A stretch of DNA of 42,585 bases from Nautiliaceae bacterium (lineage in GTDB: Bacteria; Campylobacterota; Campylobacteria; Campylobacterales; Nautiliaceae), in NCBI GenBank assembly GCA_027083695.1, contig JALWNI010000103.1, positions 1 through 42,585 on the forward strand, given 5' to 3'. Shown here one piece after another: positions 8,799 to 17,712 of this stretch (within the stretch, counting starts at the first letter, position 1; every line of letters starts with the position of its first letter). The translations under genes were made by a program, and so were the position numbers. Below the pieces are notes generated by a model. The model saw nothing but the letters and a program-made list of their open reading frames with translations. It was not told the origin of the DNA and made no database searches.

Positions 8799-9910
8799 GT
8801 TTATCATTAAAAGATTTATATTCTAAATTCAGGGACCCAGCCACAATAAAAGCATTAAAAAAAGAGATTGAAAAAGAGGCTGTTAAACTAAAAGAACCTA
8901 TGAGGGTTATGGAGATATGCGGAGGACATACTCATACAATTATGAAATATGGCATAAAGCAAATATTGCCTGATAATATAAATTTTATTCACGGTCCTGG
9001 CTGTCCTGTATGTGTTATGCCAAAAGAGAGGATTGATCATGCAATAATTTTAGCAAAACAGCCTGATGTAATTTTAGCCACTCTTGGTGATATGATAAGA
9101 GTACCGGGGAGCACTTCAAGCCTTGCAAAAGCAAGAGCTGAGGGGGCAAATGTGGTTCCTCTTCATTCAACACTAGATGTACTAGAAATTGCAAAAGCTA
9201 ATCCAGATAAAAAAGTGGTCTTTTTTGCAATTGGATTTGAGACAACAACTCCTATGACTGCCGCACTTATGAAAAGAGCATTAAATGAAGGTGTTAAAAA
9301 TATATATTATCACATCAACCATGTCTTAGTTCCACCTCCAATGAGAGCAATCATGGATGGTGGAGAAGCAAGAATTAATGCTTTTATAGGCCCAAGTCAC
9401 GTAAGTGTAATAATTGGAGCAAAATCTTATGAATTTTTAGCAAAAGATTATAATACACCTGTGGTTGTAGCTGGATTTGAGCCTGTTGATGTAATGGAGA
9501 GCATTTTAATGCTTTTAAAACAAAAAAATGAAGGTAGATGCGAAGTAGAAATTCAATATAAAAGAGCCACAACTTATGAAGGAAACCTCGTTGCACAAAA
9601 ATTAATTGATGAATTTATGGAAGTTAGAGACTCTTTTAGATGGAGAGGTCTTGGAGACATTCCCTATTCAGCACTTAAACTAAAAGATAAATTCAGCGAA
9701 TTTGATGCTGAAAAAGTCTGGGCTGATGTATTGCCAAATAAGCCAATTGATGACCATAAATTATGTATTTGCGGGGAAATATTAAAAGGACTAGCAAATC
9801 CAAAAGAGTGTAAAGTATTTGCAACGGCTTGCACTCCAAGCAATCCTCTTGGAAGCTGTATGGTTAGTGATGAGGGAGCTTGCAATGCATATTACAGATA
9901 TGGGAGATGA
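8795..9910 (+). CDS. hypD: Hydrogenase maturation protein HypD
   Basis: ORF 371 aa; MEICGGHTHTIMKYG, HGPGCPVCV, FFAIGFETTTP. Confidence 0.97.
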   Translation: MSLSLKDLYSKFRDPATIKALKKEIEKEAVKLKEPMRVMEICGGHTHTIMKYGIKQILPDNINFIHGPGCPVCVMPKERIDHAIILAKQPDVILATLGDMIRVPGSTSSLAKARAEGANVVPLHSTLDVLEIAKANPDKKVVFFAIGFETTTPMTAALMKRALNEGVKNIYYHINHVLVPPPMRAIMDGGEARINAFIGPSHVSVIIGAKSYEFLAKDYNTPVVVAGFEPVDVMESILMLLKQKNEGRCEVEIQYKRATTYEGNLVAQKLIDEFMEVRDSFRWRGLGDIPYSALKLKDKFSEFDAEKVWADVLPNKPIDDHKLCICGEILKGLANPKECKVFATACTPSNPLGSCMVSDEGACNAYYRYGR

Positions 9911-9980
9911 GTGGGCGGATGAGTCTGGGTATATTGGTGAATGAGTATATGAGTGAATTAAAAAACAGATGAATAAAAAG
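9911..9980 (+). repeat. GGATGAGT/GTATGAGTG-type repeat tract directly after the hypD stop codon
   Basis: gtgggcggatgagtctgggtatattggtgaatgagtatatgagtg resembles the minus-strand reading of 440-538. Confidence 0.55.
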
Positions 9981-10003
9981 TTTAGAGTATTAAAAGGAGT
10001 ATT

Positions 10004-10981
10004 ATGAAAATCACTCTTGCATACGGCGGCGGTGGAGAAGAGACAAACAAATTGATAAAAGATCTTTTTTATGAAAATTTTAAGAATGATATTTTAATAA
10101 AAGCAGAAGATGCTGCAATAATAAATATAGATGGTAAAACAGCTTTTACAACTGATTCATTTACAATAGATCCTATATTTTTTAATGGTGGAGATATTGG
10201 AAAATTAAGTATTGCTGGAACTTGTAATGATTTAGCCATGATGGGAGCCGAGCCTAAGTTTTTAAGTATCTCTTTTATAATTGAAGAAGGATTACATTTT
10301 AATGATTTAAAAAAGATCGTAGATTCAATAAGCACAGAATTAAAAAAAGTAAATGCAAAAATAGTTTGCGGAGATACTAAGGTTGTACCAGCTGGAAGTG
10401 TAGATAAAATTTTTATAAATACTAGCGGAATTGGAAAAGTTATAAAAGATAATATTAGCGCACATAACCTAAAAATAGGTGATAAAATATTAGTTAGCCG
10501 GGATATCGGAAGACACGGAAGCGTAGTTTTAGCTAAAAGATTTGGTGTAGATACTGAAATTAATAGTGATTGTAAAATACTTTGGGATGAAGTAAAAGCC
10601 CTAATTGATGAAGGAATTGAAATTAAAGCTATGCGTGATGCAACAAGAGGCGGGCTTAGTGCAGTATTAAATGAATGGGCTGAGGCAAGCAATATTAGGA
10701 TCGAAATAGAAGAAGATAAAATTCCAATAAGTGATGAAGTAAGCGGACTTTGTGAAATTTTTGGATTCGAACCAATGGATTTGGCAAATGAAGGAACTTT
10801 TATTGTTGCGGTAGAAAGCAAAGATGCTGAAAAAACAAAAGAAATTCTAAAAAAATTTAATAAAAATGCTTCAATCATAGGAGAAGTGGTTGAAGGTGAA
10901 AAAGTTGTATTAAAAACACCTTATGGCTCTAAAAGATATATAGATTTGCCAAAAGGTGAATTATTACCAAGGATATGTTAA
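10004..10981 (+). CDS. hypE: Hydrogenase maturation protein HypE
   Basis: ORF 325 aa; AIRM-like domains, RDATRGGL, C-terminal LPRIC. Confidence 0.96.
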   Translation: MKITLAYGGGGEETNKLIKDLFYENFKNDILIKAEDAAIINIDGKTAFTTDSFTIDPIFFNGGDIGKLSIAGTCNDLAMMGAEPKFLSISFIIEEGLHFNDLKKIVDSISTELKKVNAKIVCGDTKVVPAGSVDKIFINTSGIGKVIKDNISAHNLKIGDKILVSRDIGRHGSVVLAKRFGVDTEINSDCKILWDEVKALIDEGIEIKAMRDATRGGLSAVLNEWAEASNIRIEIEEDKIPISDEVSGLCEIFGFEPMDLANEGTFIVAVESKDAEKTKEILKKFNKNASIIGEVVEGEKVVLKTPYGSKRYIDLPKGELLPRIC

Positions 10982-11655
10982 TGCAGGAAAAAATAGTAAA
11001 GATGTTCGATGAAATAGCTCCAAGTTATGATATAGTAAATAGAATAGTGAGTTTTGGAAACGATAAAATTTGGAGAGAAAAAGCAATTAAAGAAGTTTTA
11101 AAATTTTCAAATCCTAATCCAAAAGTATTAGATGTGGCTTGTGGAAGCGGAGATATGATAGAAGTTTGGAGAAAATATACTAACGACATAACCGGACTTG
11201 ACCCAAGTATAGGAATGCTTGAAATTGCTAAAAAAAGATTTAAAGATGTTGATTTTTACCAAGGTCTTGCACAAGATCTCCCTTTTGAGAATCAAACTTT
11301 TGAATGCATAAGTATTTCATTTGGAATAAGAAATGTTGTAGAAATAGATAAAGCAATAGATGAATTTGCAAGAGTATTGAAAAAAAATGGAATATTACTT
11401 ATTTTGGAATTTACAAAACCAGAAAAAAAATCTACACTTAGAAATTGTATTGATTTTTATTCAAATAAAATACTTCCAAAAATTGGAGGAATTATCAGCG
11501 GAAATAAAGAGGCCTATGAATATCTTCCAAATTCTATTCAAAACTTCTATACATTAACAGAGCTTTGCAAAAAATTAAACACTAAATTTGAAGTTTTAGA
11601 GGCAAAAACATTTAAGTTATCCCCTACTTCTATGATAATAGCAAAAAAAATATAA
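10981..11655 (+). CDS. ubiE: Demethylmenaquinone methyltransferase (UbiE/MenG)
   Basis: SAM motif VLDVACGSGDM, SFGIRNV, GNKEAYEYLPNS; ORF track starts at 10975, ATG at 10981 overlaps the hypE stop. Confidence 0.9.
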   Translation: MQEKIVKMFDEIAPSYDIVNRIVSFGNDKIWREKAIKEVLKFSNPNPKVLDVACGSGDMIEVWRKYTNDITGLDPSIGMLEIAKKRFKDVDFYQGLAQDLPFENQTFECISISFGIRNVVEIDKAIDEFARVLKKNGILLILEFTKPEKKSTLRNCIDFYSNKILPKIGGIISGNKEAYEYLPNSIQNFYTLTELCKKLNTKFEVLEAKTFKLSPTSMIIAKKI

Positions 11656-11680
11656 AGATTAATTCTTTATATTTTTATTA
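11642..11680. terminator. Bidirectional terminator hairpin embedded in both convergent stop regions
   Basis: AATATAAAG (11649-11657) / CTTTATATT (11665-11673) with T/A runs on both flanks between ubiE and hydE. Confidence 0.7.
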
Positions 11681-13365
11681 ATAATCGCATTCCCAAATGC
11701 CTCTATACTACCACTTATTTGAAGAGCTTTTGGGATATATACTTTATAATTTTTATCAATATAGCTATAAATTTTATTTAAAAATTCACCCTTAAATAAA
11801 TCTCCAACAATTATAGCTCCATTTAAACCATTATCTTTGTGAAAAGAATCATACTGATTTGATAAAAATTCAGCAAAACTCTCTACCACACCATATGATA
11901 AAAGATAATTGTCAACACCTGCTAGATTAAAACTCATAACCGTTCTAATTGCCCATAAAGGATTTAAGTTGTTTTTATCCATTTTATAATCAATTCTAGG
12001 ACCTTTTTTGGCCATAGCAGAACTTGATAATTCTAATATTTTTTCAAATCCCTTATCTATATTATCAGCAACTCCTAACAATATTCCAATTAATCCCCAT
12101 AAATAATAAATTCCTTTTTTTTCGCTATTTATATCAGTATTTATGGCATTTTCAAAAAGATTTGGTCTTTTTTCTTTAAAATTTTTAATAAGTTTTGCTC
12201 CTGTTTCGTTCATTATAGCAATCTGAGAAAAAATATCCTCAAAATTTTCAAAAGTAAACTTAAAATCAATATATTCAATTAATCCAAATTTAGGAGAATT
12301 AATAAGTATCTTATTCTCATCTTTATAAAAACAAAACCCCATTATATTTTTATCTTCTAATTCCCATTGTTCCAAAACACCATAAAATCCACTAAAAACG
12401 GGTGATGTCTCTTTTGAATTGATCTTTCCTAAATTTTCTAATCTATCTATTACTCCATTTTTATATCCATACTTTTTATATTTTCCTTCTGCTTGTATAT
12501 TTTTTTCAAATTTAGGGATTATACCCCTTTCACCTCTTTCAATTAAAATATCTTTATTTCTAGAATCTGTTACAACTGCAAAAAGAGGATCCTCTAATTT
12601 CACTTCAAAACTTAAATCTTTATTATTATCACTTTTTTTAAATCCTAAAAGCTCATACTCACTTATTTCAAATAAGAGCTCTGTTACCATACAATCAGGA
12701 AGTTTTACATAAAATGCAGGAATAGAAGAATTAAATGTTTTTTTAAATTCAATATTTGTTTTTAATTTCACAAAAGGCTTTTCGATACTTGCCAAAGCTT
12801 TTGCATCTCCTTCAAATGACATAAAATATTTAGCAATTGCCGCTAAATCTTTTGCTATAATAAAATCAGCATTTTCTAAATCTTTACTAACTTCAAAACT
12901 CCCATTCATAGTTTGAATAAAAATATTTTCATTTTTAAGTTTTTTAGCTAAATTTTCAAAAAATTCTTTTCTTTTATCTTTACTAATCCATTCACCTTTT
13001 GCTTCATAACCACATACTTCACAATGATGAAAAATATCAAAGAAGTGTTCATTTCTTTCATCTTTAACTTCTCTAAGGCATTTTGGACAAGGTGGAAGTG
13101 AAATTTTTGGAAAGTTTCTTACTAAATCATCTTTAAATTCTTCAACAACCTCAGCTCTTAAAGATTTTAAGAAAATTGACAAAGGTAGCTCTGCTGAAAT
13201 TTTTTTTGAAAAATTCTCAATTTCCTCCTCACTTCCTTCTACATAAGCATATAAATTTTCTAAATCTCTACTCAGTCCAAGTTTAATATCTTTTGCATTT
13301 CTTATAAGAATTTTTTCTATAACACCGTTATTTGAATCTAATTTAAAAACAAATCTTAAAATCAT
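11659..13365 (-). CDS. hydE: HydE, hydrogenase accessory protein, HypF-like
   Basis: ORF 568 aa last in hydABCDE order; CPKCLREVKDERNEHFFDIFHHCEVCGYE aligns with HypF zinc finger. Confidence 0.8.
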   Translation of the reverse strand: MILRFVFKLDSNNGVIEKILIRNAKDIKLGLSRDLENLYAYVEGSEEEIENFSKKISAELPLSIFLKSLRAEVVEEFKDDLVRNFPKISLPPCPKCLREVKDERNEHFFDIFHHCEVCGYEAKGEWISKDKRKEFFENLAKKLKNENIFIQTMNGSFEVSKDLENADFIIAKDLAAIAKYFMSFEGDAKALASIEKPFVKLKTNIEFKKTFNSSIPAFYVKLPDCMVTELLFEISEYELLGFKKSDNNKDLSFEVKLEDPLFAVVTDSRNKDILIERGERGIIPKFEKNIQAEGKYKKYGYKNGVIDRLENLGKINSKETSPVFSGFYGVLEQWELEDKNIMGFCFYKDENKILINSPKFGLIEYIDFKFTFENFEDIFSQIAIMNETGAKLIKNFKEKRPNLFENAINTDINSEKKGIYYLWGLIGILLGVADNIDKGFEKILELSSSAMAKKGPRIDYKMDKNNLNPLWAIRTVMSFNLAGVDNYLLSYGVVESFAEFLSNQYDSFHKDNGLNGAIIVGDLFKGEFLNKIYSYIDKNYKVYIPKALQISGSIEAFGNAIINKNIKN

Positions 13366-13949
13366 CTATTTTCTCCTAATTCACAACCTTTTAATGATGC
13401 TTGCGGAACTCCTCTTTTATATGAAGTTCTTGCAATTTCTTGAATATCAACATTTGGATTTTTAATTTCACACTCAACACCAAGTTTTGAAAGTTCATTA
13501 ATCAAAATTCTTTCCATTAATTTACTGGCTTTTTTTACTGGCTCAGTAATTGTAAATGTAGTATCTTCACCAATTACATAAGGAACGACTCCTATAATTT
13601 TCGTTTCAGGCAAATCTCCCATCATATGTATCATTTCAAGCGTTTGGAGCATTTCAACTTCATGAGCGCTTCCTTGCCAGCTTATACACTCAGGCACATC
13701 CAAAAAATCAAAAAAATAGACATCTCCTATTTTAGCATCATCAACATCCACAGTATCAAAAATAAACACTTTATCATATTCTACAATAATAGGAATTAAA
13801 CGCTGAGCAAGTGTTCCACCGTCTATCAAATCAACCTGATGATTTTTAAATTCATATTTTTCATCAAGATAATTTATCAAATGAACACCTATACCCTCAT
13901 CCCCAAATAATATATTCCCTATACCTAAAACTAATATTTTCATTAACAA
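13362..13949 (-). CDS. hydD: [NiFe]-hydrogenase maturation endopeptidase HydD
   Basis: ORF 195 aa; LGIGNILFGDEGIGVHLI protease motif, DGGTLAQRLI. Confidence 0.93.
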   Translation of the reverse strand: MLMKILVLGIGNILFGDEGIGVHLINYLDEKYEFKNHQVDLIDGGTLAQRLIPIIVEYDKVFIFDTVDVDDAKIGDVYFFDFLDVPECISWQGSAHEVEMLQTLEMIHMMGDLPETKIIGVVPYVIGEDTTFTITEPVKKASKLMERILINELSKLGVECEIKNPNVDIQEIARTSYKRGVPQASLKGCELGENR

Positions 13950-13966
13950 CCTTTACTATGGATAAT

Positions 13967-14033
13967 ATAAGTGAAAAGAGAAAAATTAAAGTATTTAACT
14001 TTTCTTTTTTCACTTATTCCCCAAAAAGGGGAA
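13967..14033 (-). other. Intra-operon RNA hairpins between hydC and hydD
   Basis: 24-bp near-perfect arms 13967-13990/13994-14017 with 3-nt loop, preceded (transcript sense) by TTCCCC-AAAAA-GGGGAA at 14017-14033. Confidence 0.7.
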
Positions 14034-14037
14034 AAGA

Positions 14038-14760
14038 TTAATGTTCTTCTCCTTCTTTTTCCCATTTCATTCCAGAGAAAATCGCATCCATTCCACCATT
14101 TTTACCAAATACTGCATTATATACAGCCATATAAATATGAATGAATACAACAATAATAATCAACCACATAAAAATGTGATGCCAAAGTCTTACATATGCA
14201 AGTCCACCGCAAATACTTTCAACCCATTTAGCAAATGGATATAATGCTCCACCTAATCCTTGATGATACACTTCTGCATATAAGGCAAGTCCTGTAATTA
14301 TAATTCCATAAAAGAAAACATAAAGCATAGTATATGCCCAAAATTGTAATGGATTATATACACCTTTTGTATGAGGGTGTTTTGAAACCAACAAATAATA
14401 TCCAATTTGTTGTAAAGCAACTTTAATATTAAATGCATCTAAAATTGATTTTCTCTCATATTTTGCTTCTGGAAAAAAGAAAAAATAAATTGTTTTATAA
14501 AGAACTGCTCCAATCATTGCAAAACCAAAAATAATATGCCACTCTCTAATATTTGCTTGTAAAAATCTTGTTGGAGTGGCAGAAGGAGTACCAAAAGTAA
14601 TATAAGGATTTGCAATATAAAAACCAGTTGCTACAAGAGCGAAAATAGAAATAGCTCTTATCCAATGTTGCCATCTATACCCAGCGGAAAATTCAATTCC
14701 GCCAAGATAATTTCCTAATACTTTTAAAAATTTCATTTTTGCCTCCTTAGCAAGCACCAT
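14038..14760 (-). CDS. hydC: Hydrogenase cytochrome b subunit HydC
   Basis: ORF 240 aa; multi-TM, YRWQHWIRAISIF, RLWHHIFMWLIIIVVFIHIYMAVY. Confidence 0.93.
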   Translation of the reverse strand: MVLAKEAKMKFLKVLGNYLGGIEFSAGYRWQHWIRAISIFALVATGFYIANPYITFGTPSATPTRFLQANIREWHIIFGFAMIGAVLYKTIYFFFFPEAKYERKSILDAFNIKVALQQIGYYLLVSKHPHTKGVYNPLQFWAYTMLYVFFYGIIITGLALYAEVYHQGLGGALYPFAKWVESICGGLAYVRLWHHIFMWLIIIVVFIHIYMAVYNAVFGKNGGMDAIFSGMKWEKEGEEH

Positions 14761-16483
14761 ATAATGGGTCTACTCTAAATTCACCAAGTTTTTTACCTTT
14801 AACATCCATTACATGTACTGCACATGCAATACAAGGGTCATAGCTATGAATATTTCTAATAATTTCAAGCGGTTTTGTTGGGTCTTGAAGTTTCATACCA
14901 ATTAAGTTTGCTTCATAAGCACCTTTTTTACCATTACCATCCATTGGTCCTGCATTCCAAGTTGATGGAACTACTGCTTGCCAGTTTTCAATTTTTCCAT
15001 CTTTAATTCTACACCAGTGAGATAACATTCCTCTTGGAACATCACCAATATATCTTCCTTTATATTCTTTGTTTTTATCTATAACATATGGAGCTACTGT
15101 ACTTTGGTCAACTTTTAAATTTTCTACGAGATTATTAAATGCTTCAATACCATAATCAGCAATTGTTTTTGTTTGAAGCATTCTTGCAGCAGTTCTTCCA
15201 AGTGTTGTGAATAGCGCTTCTGCTGGAAGTCCTGTTTGTGCTAAGAATTCATCAACAACTTTTCTTACTTTTTCATTTCCTTTTGCATAGTTAACAGCCA
15301 TACATGCAAGAGGACCAACTTCCATAGGTGTTTTATCATATCTTGGAGATTTAATCCATGAATATTTACCTTCTGGATTAACAACTTTTGTAGGAACAAC
15401 TTTACCTTCACCATTAATACTTTCACCATCAACATATCCAGTATAATCAGGAATAGTTTTACCATTATATGGTTGTAAGAATCCTGTATCTTTATACCAA
15501 GAGTGAGTAACATCTTCTTCAATTTTGCTCTCATCAATTTCATAGAATTTACCAAGATCAAAATCTTTAATATATCCACAAGCATCAAATAACCAAGAAT
15601 TAGCACCTGTTTGCATTGTTTTATATGTAATGTAATTACCAAGATTATTTTTTTGAGTTACACTTGGTTCTTTGCCGTAAGCCTCAGCTGCCATTACAAT
15701 ATCAGCATAATAAGCTCTGTTTGTATAATCGGCAAGCTCTTTAAATTTAGTCATATATTCAGCAAGTCTTGCAGGATCTTGTAAATCCATAATACAAGTC
15801 ACACCACCAACAGTTAAACTTTGTGGATGTGGGTTTTTACCACCAAAAATTGCCATCATTTGTGCTGCAATTCTTTGCATTTCAAGAGTTTTTAAATAAT
15901 GGCTTAGAGCAATTAAGTTTTGCTCAGGTGTAAATCTCATTGTTGGATGTCCCCAATATCCATTTTTAAATGGTCCTAAATCTCCTCTTGCTGCAAATGC
16001 TTTTACTCTTTTTTGAACTTCTGCTAACTCATCAGCACCAGTTGCAATTGGTTCATATCCTTTTGGAACATATTTAAATGCCAAATCACTTGCTTTTTTA
16101 GGATCTGCTTTAAGTGCACTAATAATATCAACCCAGTCAAGCGCATGTAATTGATAAAAATGAACAATATGGTCATGATAAAATAGAGCCATATTTAATA
16201 ATGTTCTAACAAGCTCAGCATTTAGAGGAGGTTTAATTCCTAATGCATTCTCTACTGCTACAATTCCAGCTCTATAATGTGAATATGTACATACCCCACA
16301 AATTCTTTGTGTCATGAAACCAGCATCTCTTGGATCTCTGCCTTTTAAAATAATTTCAATACCTCTAAAAAGTGTCGCACTTGAATAAGCATCTTTAATC
16401 ACATTATTTTCATCAAGTACAACTTCTACTCTTAAATGTCCTTCAATTCTTGTAATCGGGTCTACTACTACTCTTTTAGCCAT
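14747..16483 (-). CDS. hydB: Uptake [NiFe]-hydrogenase large subunit HydB
   Basis: ORF 578 aa; RICGVCTYSH and DPCIACAVH with C-terminal extension VMDVKGKKLGEFRVDPLYGAC. Confidence 0.98.
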   Translation of the reverse strand: MAKRVVVDPITRIEGHLRVEVVLDENNVIKDAYSSATLFRGIEIILKGRDPRDAGFMTQRICGVCTYSHYRAGIVAVENALGIKPPLNAELVRTLLNMALFYHDHIVHFYQLHALDWVDIISALKADPKKASDLAFKYVPKGYEPIATGADELAEVQKRVKAFAARGDLGPFKNGYWGHPTMRFTPEQNLIALSHYLKTLEMQRIAAQMMAIFGGKNPHPQSLTVGGVTCIMDLQDPARLAEYMTKFKELADYTNRAYYADIVMAAEAYGKEPSVTQKNNLGNYITYKTMQTGANSWLFDACGYIKDFDLGKFYEIDESKIEEDVTHSWYKDTGFLQPYNGKTIPDYTGYVDGESINGEGKVVPTKVVNPEGKYSWIKSPRYDKTPMEVGPLACMAVNYAKGNEKVRKVVDEFLAQTGLPAEALFTTLGRTAARMLQTKTIADYGIEAFNNLVENLKVDQSTVAPYVIDKNKEYKGRYIGDVPRGMLSHWCRIKDGKIENWQAVVPSTWNAGPMDGNGKKGAYEANLIGMKLQDPTKPLEIIRNIHSYDPCIACAVHVMDVKGKKLGEFRVDPLYGAC

Positions 16484-16486
16484 CTA

Positions 16487-17614
16487 TTACTCCTTAGGAT
16501 TTTTAATTGCACTAATTGCTGCGTGTGCTGCTATTGCTACACCTGCGATTGTTAAAATCGTAATTCCAACTTTATCAGCTGTCGCATCTGCACTAACTGA
16601 TTCAAATTTGTGATTTGCAAGAGGCTCTTCATAAGGTGCCATTGAATCCCAAAAATCTGGTTCACTACATCCAATACATCCATGTCCTGCTTGTACCGGC
16701 CAAGATGTATGTTGGTTAAATCTCTCTCTTGAACAGTTGTTGAAAGTATATGGACCTTTACATCCTACTTTATATAAACAAAATCCATTCATTGCTTCTT
16801 GTGAACCAAACTCTTCTACAAATTCACCTGCATCAAAATGTCCTCTTCTTTCACATAAATCATGAATTCTAAGTCCATAAGCAAATTTTGGTCTATTGAA
16901 ATTATCAACTGCTGGCAATTGACCAAAAAGAATTACATACATAATAGTTCCAACAATATTTCTATCACTTGGAGGGCATCCAGGAACGTTAATAACTTGT
17001 TTATTTACAACTTTATGCACACCTACTGCACCTGTTGGATTAGGGTACGCAGCCTGAATACCACCAAAAGAACTACATGTACCAACTGATATAATAGCCT
17101 TTGCATCTTTTGCGGTTCTTCTTACTTTTTCAAGTCCTGTTTCTGCTTCTGGACCTATTGTTAAAAAGTCTCCATTATCTTTTGTCGGTACTCCACCTTC
17201 TACGCATAGAATATATCTACCTTTAAATTTTTTAACTGCTTCTTCGAAGTTTTGTTCTGCTTGCCATCCAGCAGCCGCCATAATAGTGTCATGATATTCC
17301 AAATTGATATAATTAAAAATTAAATTATCAATTGTAGGAGCATCAGTTCTTAGTAAACTCTCACTACATCCGGTACATTCTGCCAAATGCAACCAAATAA
17401 CAGGAAGTCTATCGCTGACTTCTGCTGCTTCTGCTACAACAGGAGCAAATGACGCTGGAAGTCCTAATGCTACTGCCATAGTACCTGACCATTTTAAAAA
17501 ATCCCTTCTTGTAAAACCATTTTCTTCTAAAATTTCTGAAAGTGGTTTTGATGCGATACCTGGAAGTTTTCTAAGTTCCGCAATCCTTTGTTTTACTTTT
17601 TGTACATCTAACAT
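16487..17614 (-). CDS. hydA: Uptake [NiFe]-hydrogenase small subunit HydA (Tat substrate)
   Basis: ORF 375 aa; Tat motif TRRDFLKWSG, CTGCSES, C-terminal TM anchor. Confidence 0.98.
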   Translation of the reverse strand: MLDVQKVKQRIAELRKLPGIASKPLSEILEENGFTRRDFLKWSGTMAVALGLPASFAPVVAEAAEVSDRLPVIWLHLAECTGCSESLLRTDAPTIDNLIFNYINLEYHDTIMAAAGWQAEQNFEEAVKKFKGRYILCVEGGVPTKDNGDFLTIGPEAETGLEKVRRTAKDAKAIISVGTCSSFGGIQAAYPNPTGAVGVHKVVNKQVINVPGCPPSDRNIVGTIMYVILFGQLPAVDNFNRPKFAYGLRIHDLCERRGHFDAGEFVEEFGSQEAMNGFCLYKVGCKGPYTFNNCSRERFNQHTSWPVQAGHGCIGCSEPDFWDSMAPYEEPLANHKFESVSADATADKVGITILTIAGVAIAAHAAISAIKNPKE

Positions 17615-17653
17615 TTCGTTCCCCTTAAATGAAGATTAATTCAATACAAACAA

Positions 17654-17682
17654 ATTATACATAAATATATATTCATTTTCAA
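17654..17682 (-). promoter_or_regulatory. Predicted sigma70 promoter for hydABCDE
   Basis: Minus-strand TTGAAA (17677-17682) - 17 nt - TATAAT (17654-17659). Confidence 0.65.
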
Positions 17683-17703
17683 GATTAATTTTGATTTAAT
17701 CTT
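17681..17703. promoter_or_regulatory. Inverted repeat AAGATTAA-N7-TTAATCTT abutting the hydA -35 box
   Basis: Perfect 8-bp arms; a third half-site AAGATTAA at 17632-17639. Confidence 0.5.
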
Positions 17704-17712
17704 TATTTTTTA

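Noticed and set aside
10069-10878. 269-aa ORF on the minus strand
   Set aside because: Fully antisense to hypE, low-complexity Ser/Ile/Leu-rich shadow ORF without RBS or domain
15265-15642. 125-aa minus-strand ORF in hydB
   Set aside because: Out-of-frame ORF inside the hydB coding region
17681-17703. Rho-independent terminator of the sensor-like hydrogenase operon
   Set aside because: No T-tract after the hairpin on the sense strand, AT-only stem, and overlap with the hydA -35 box favours an operator
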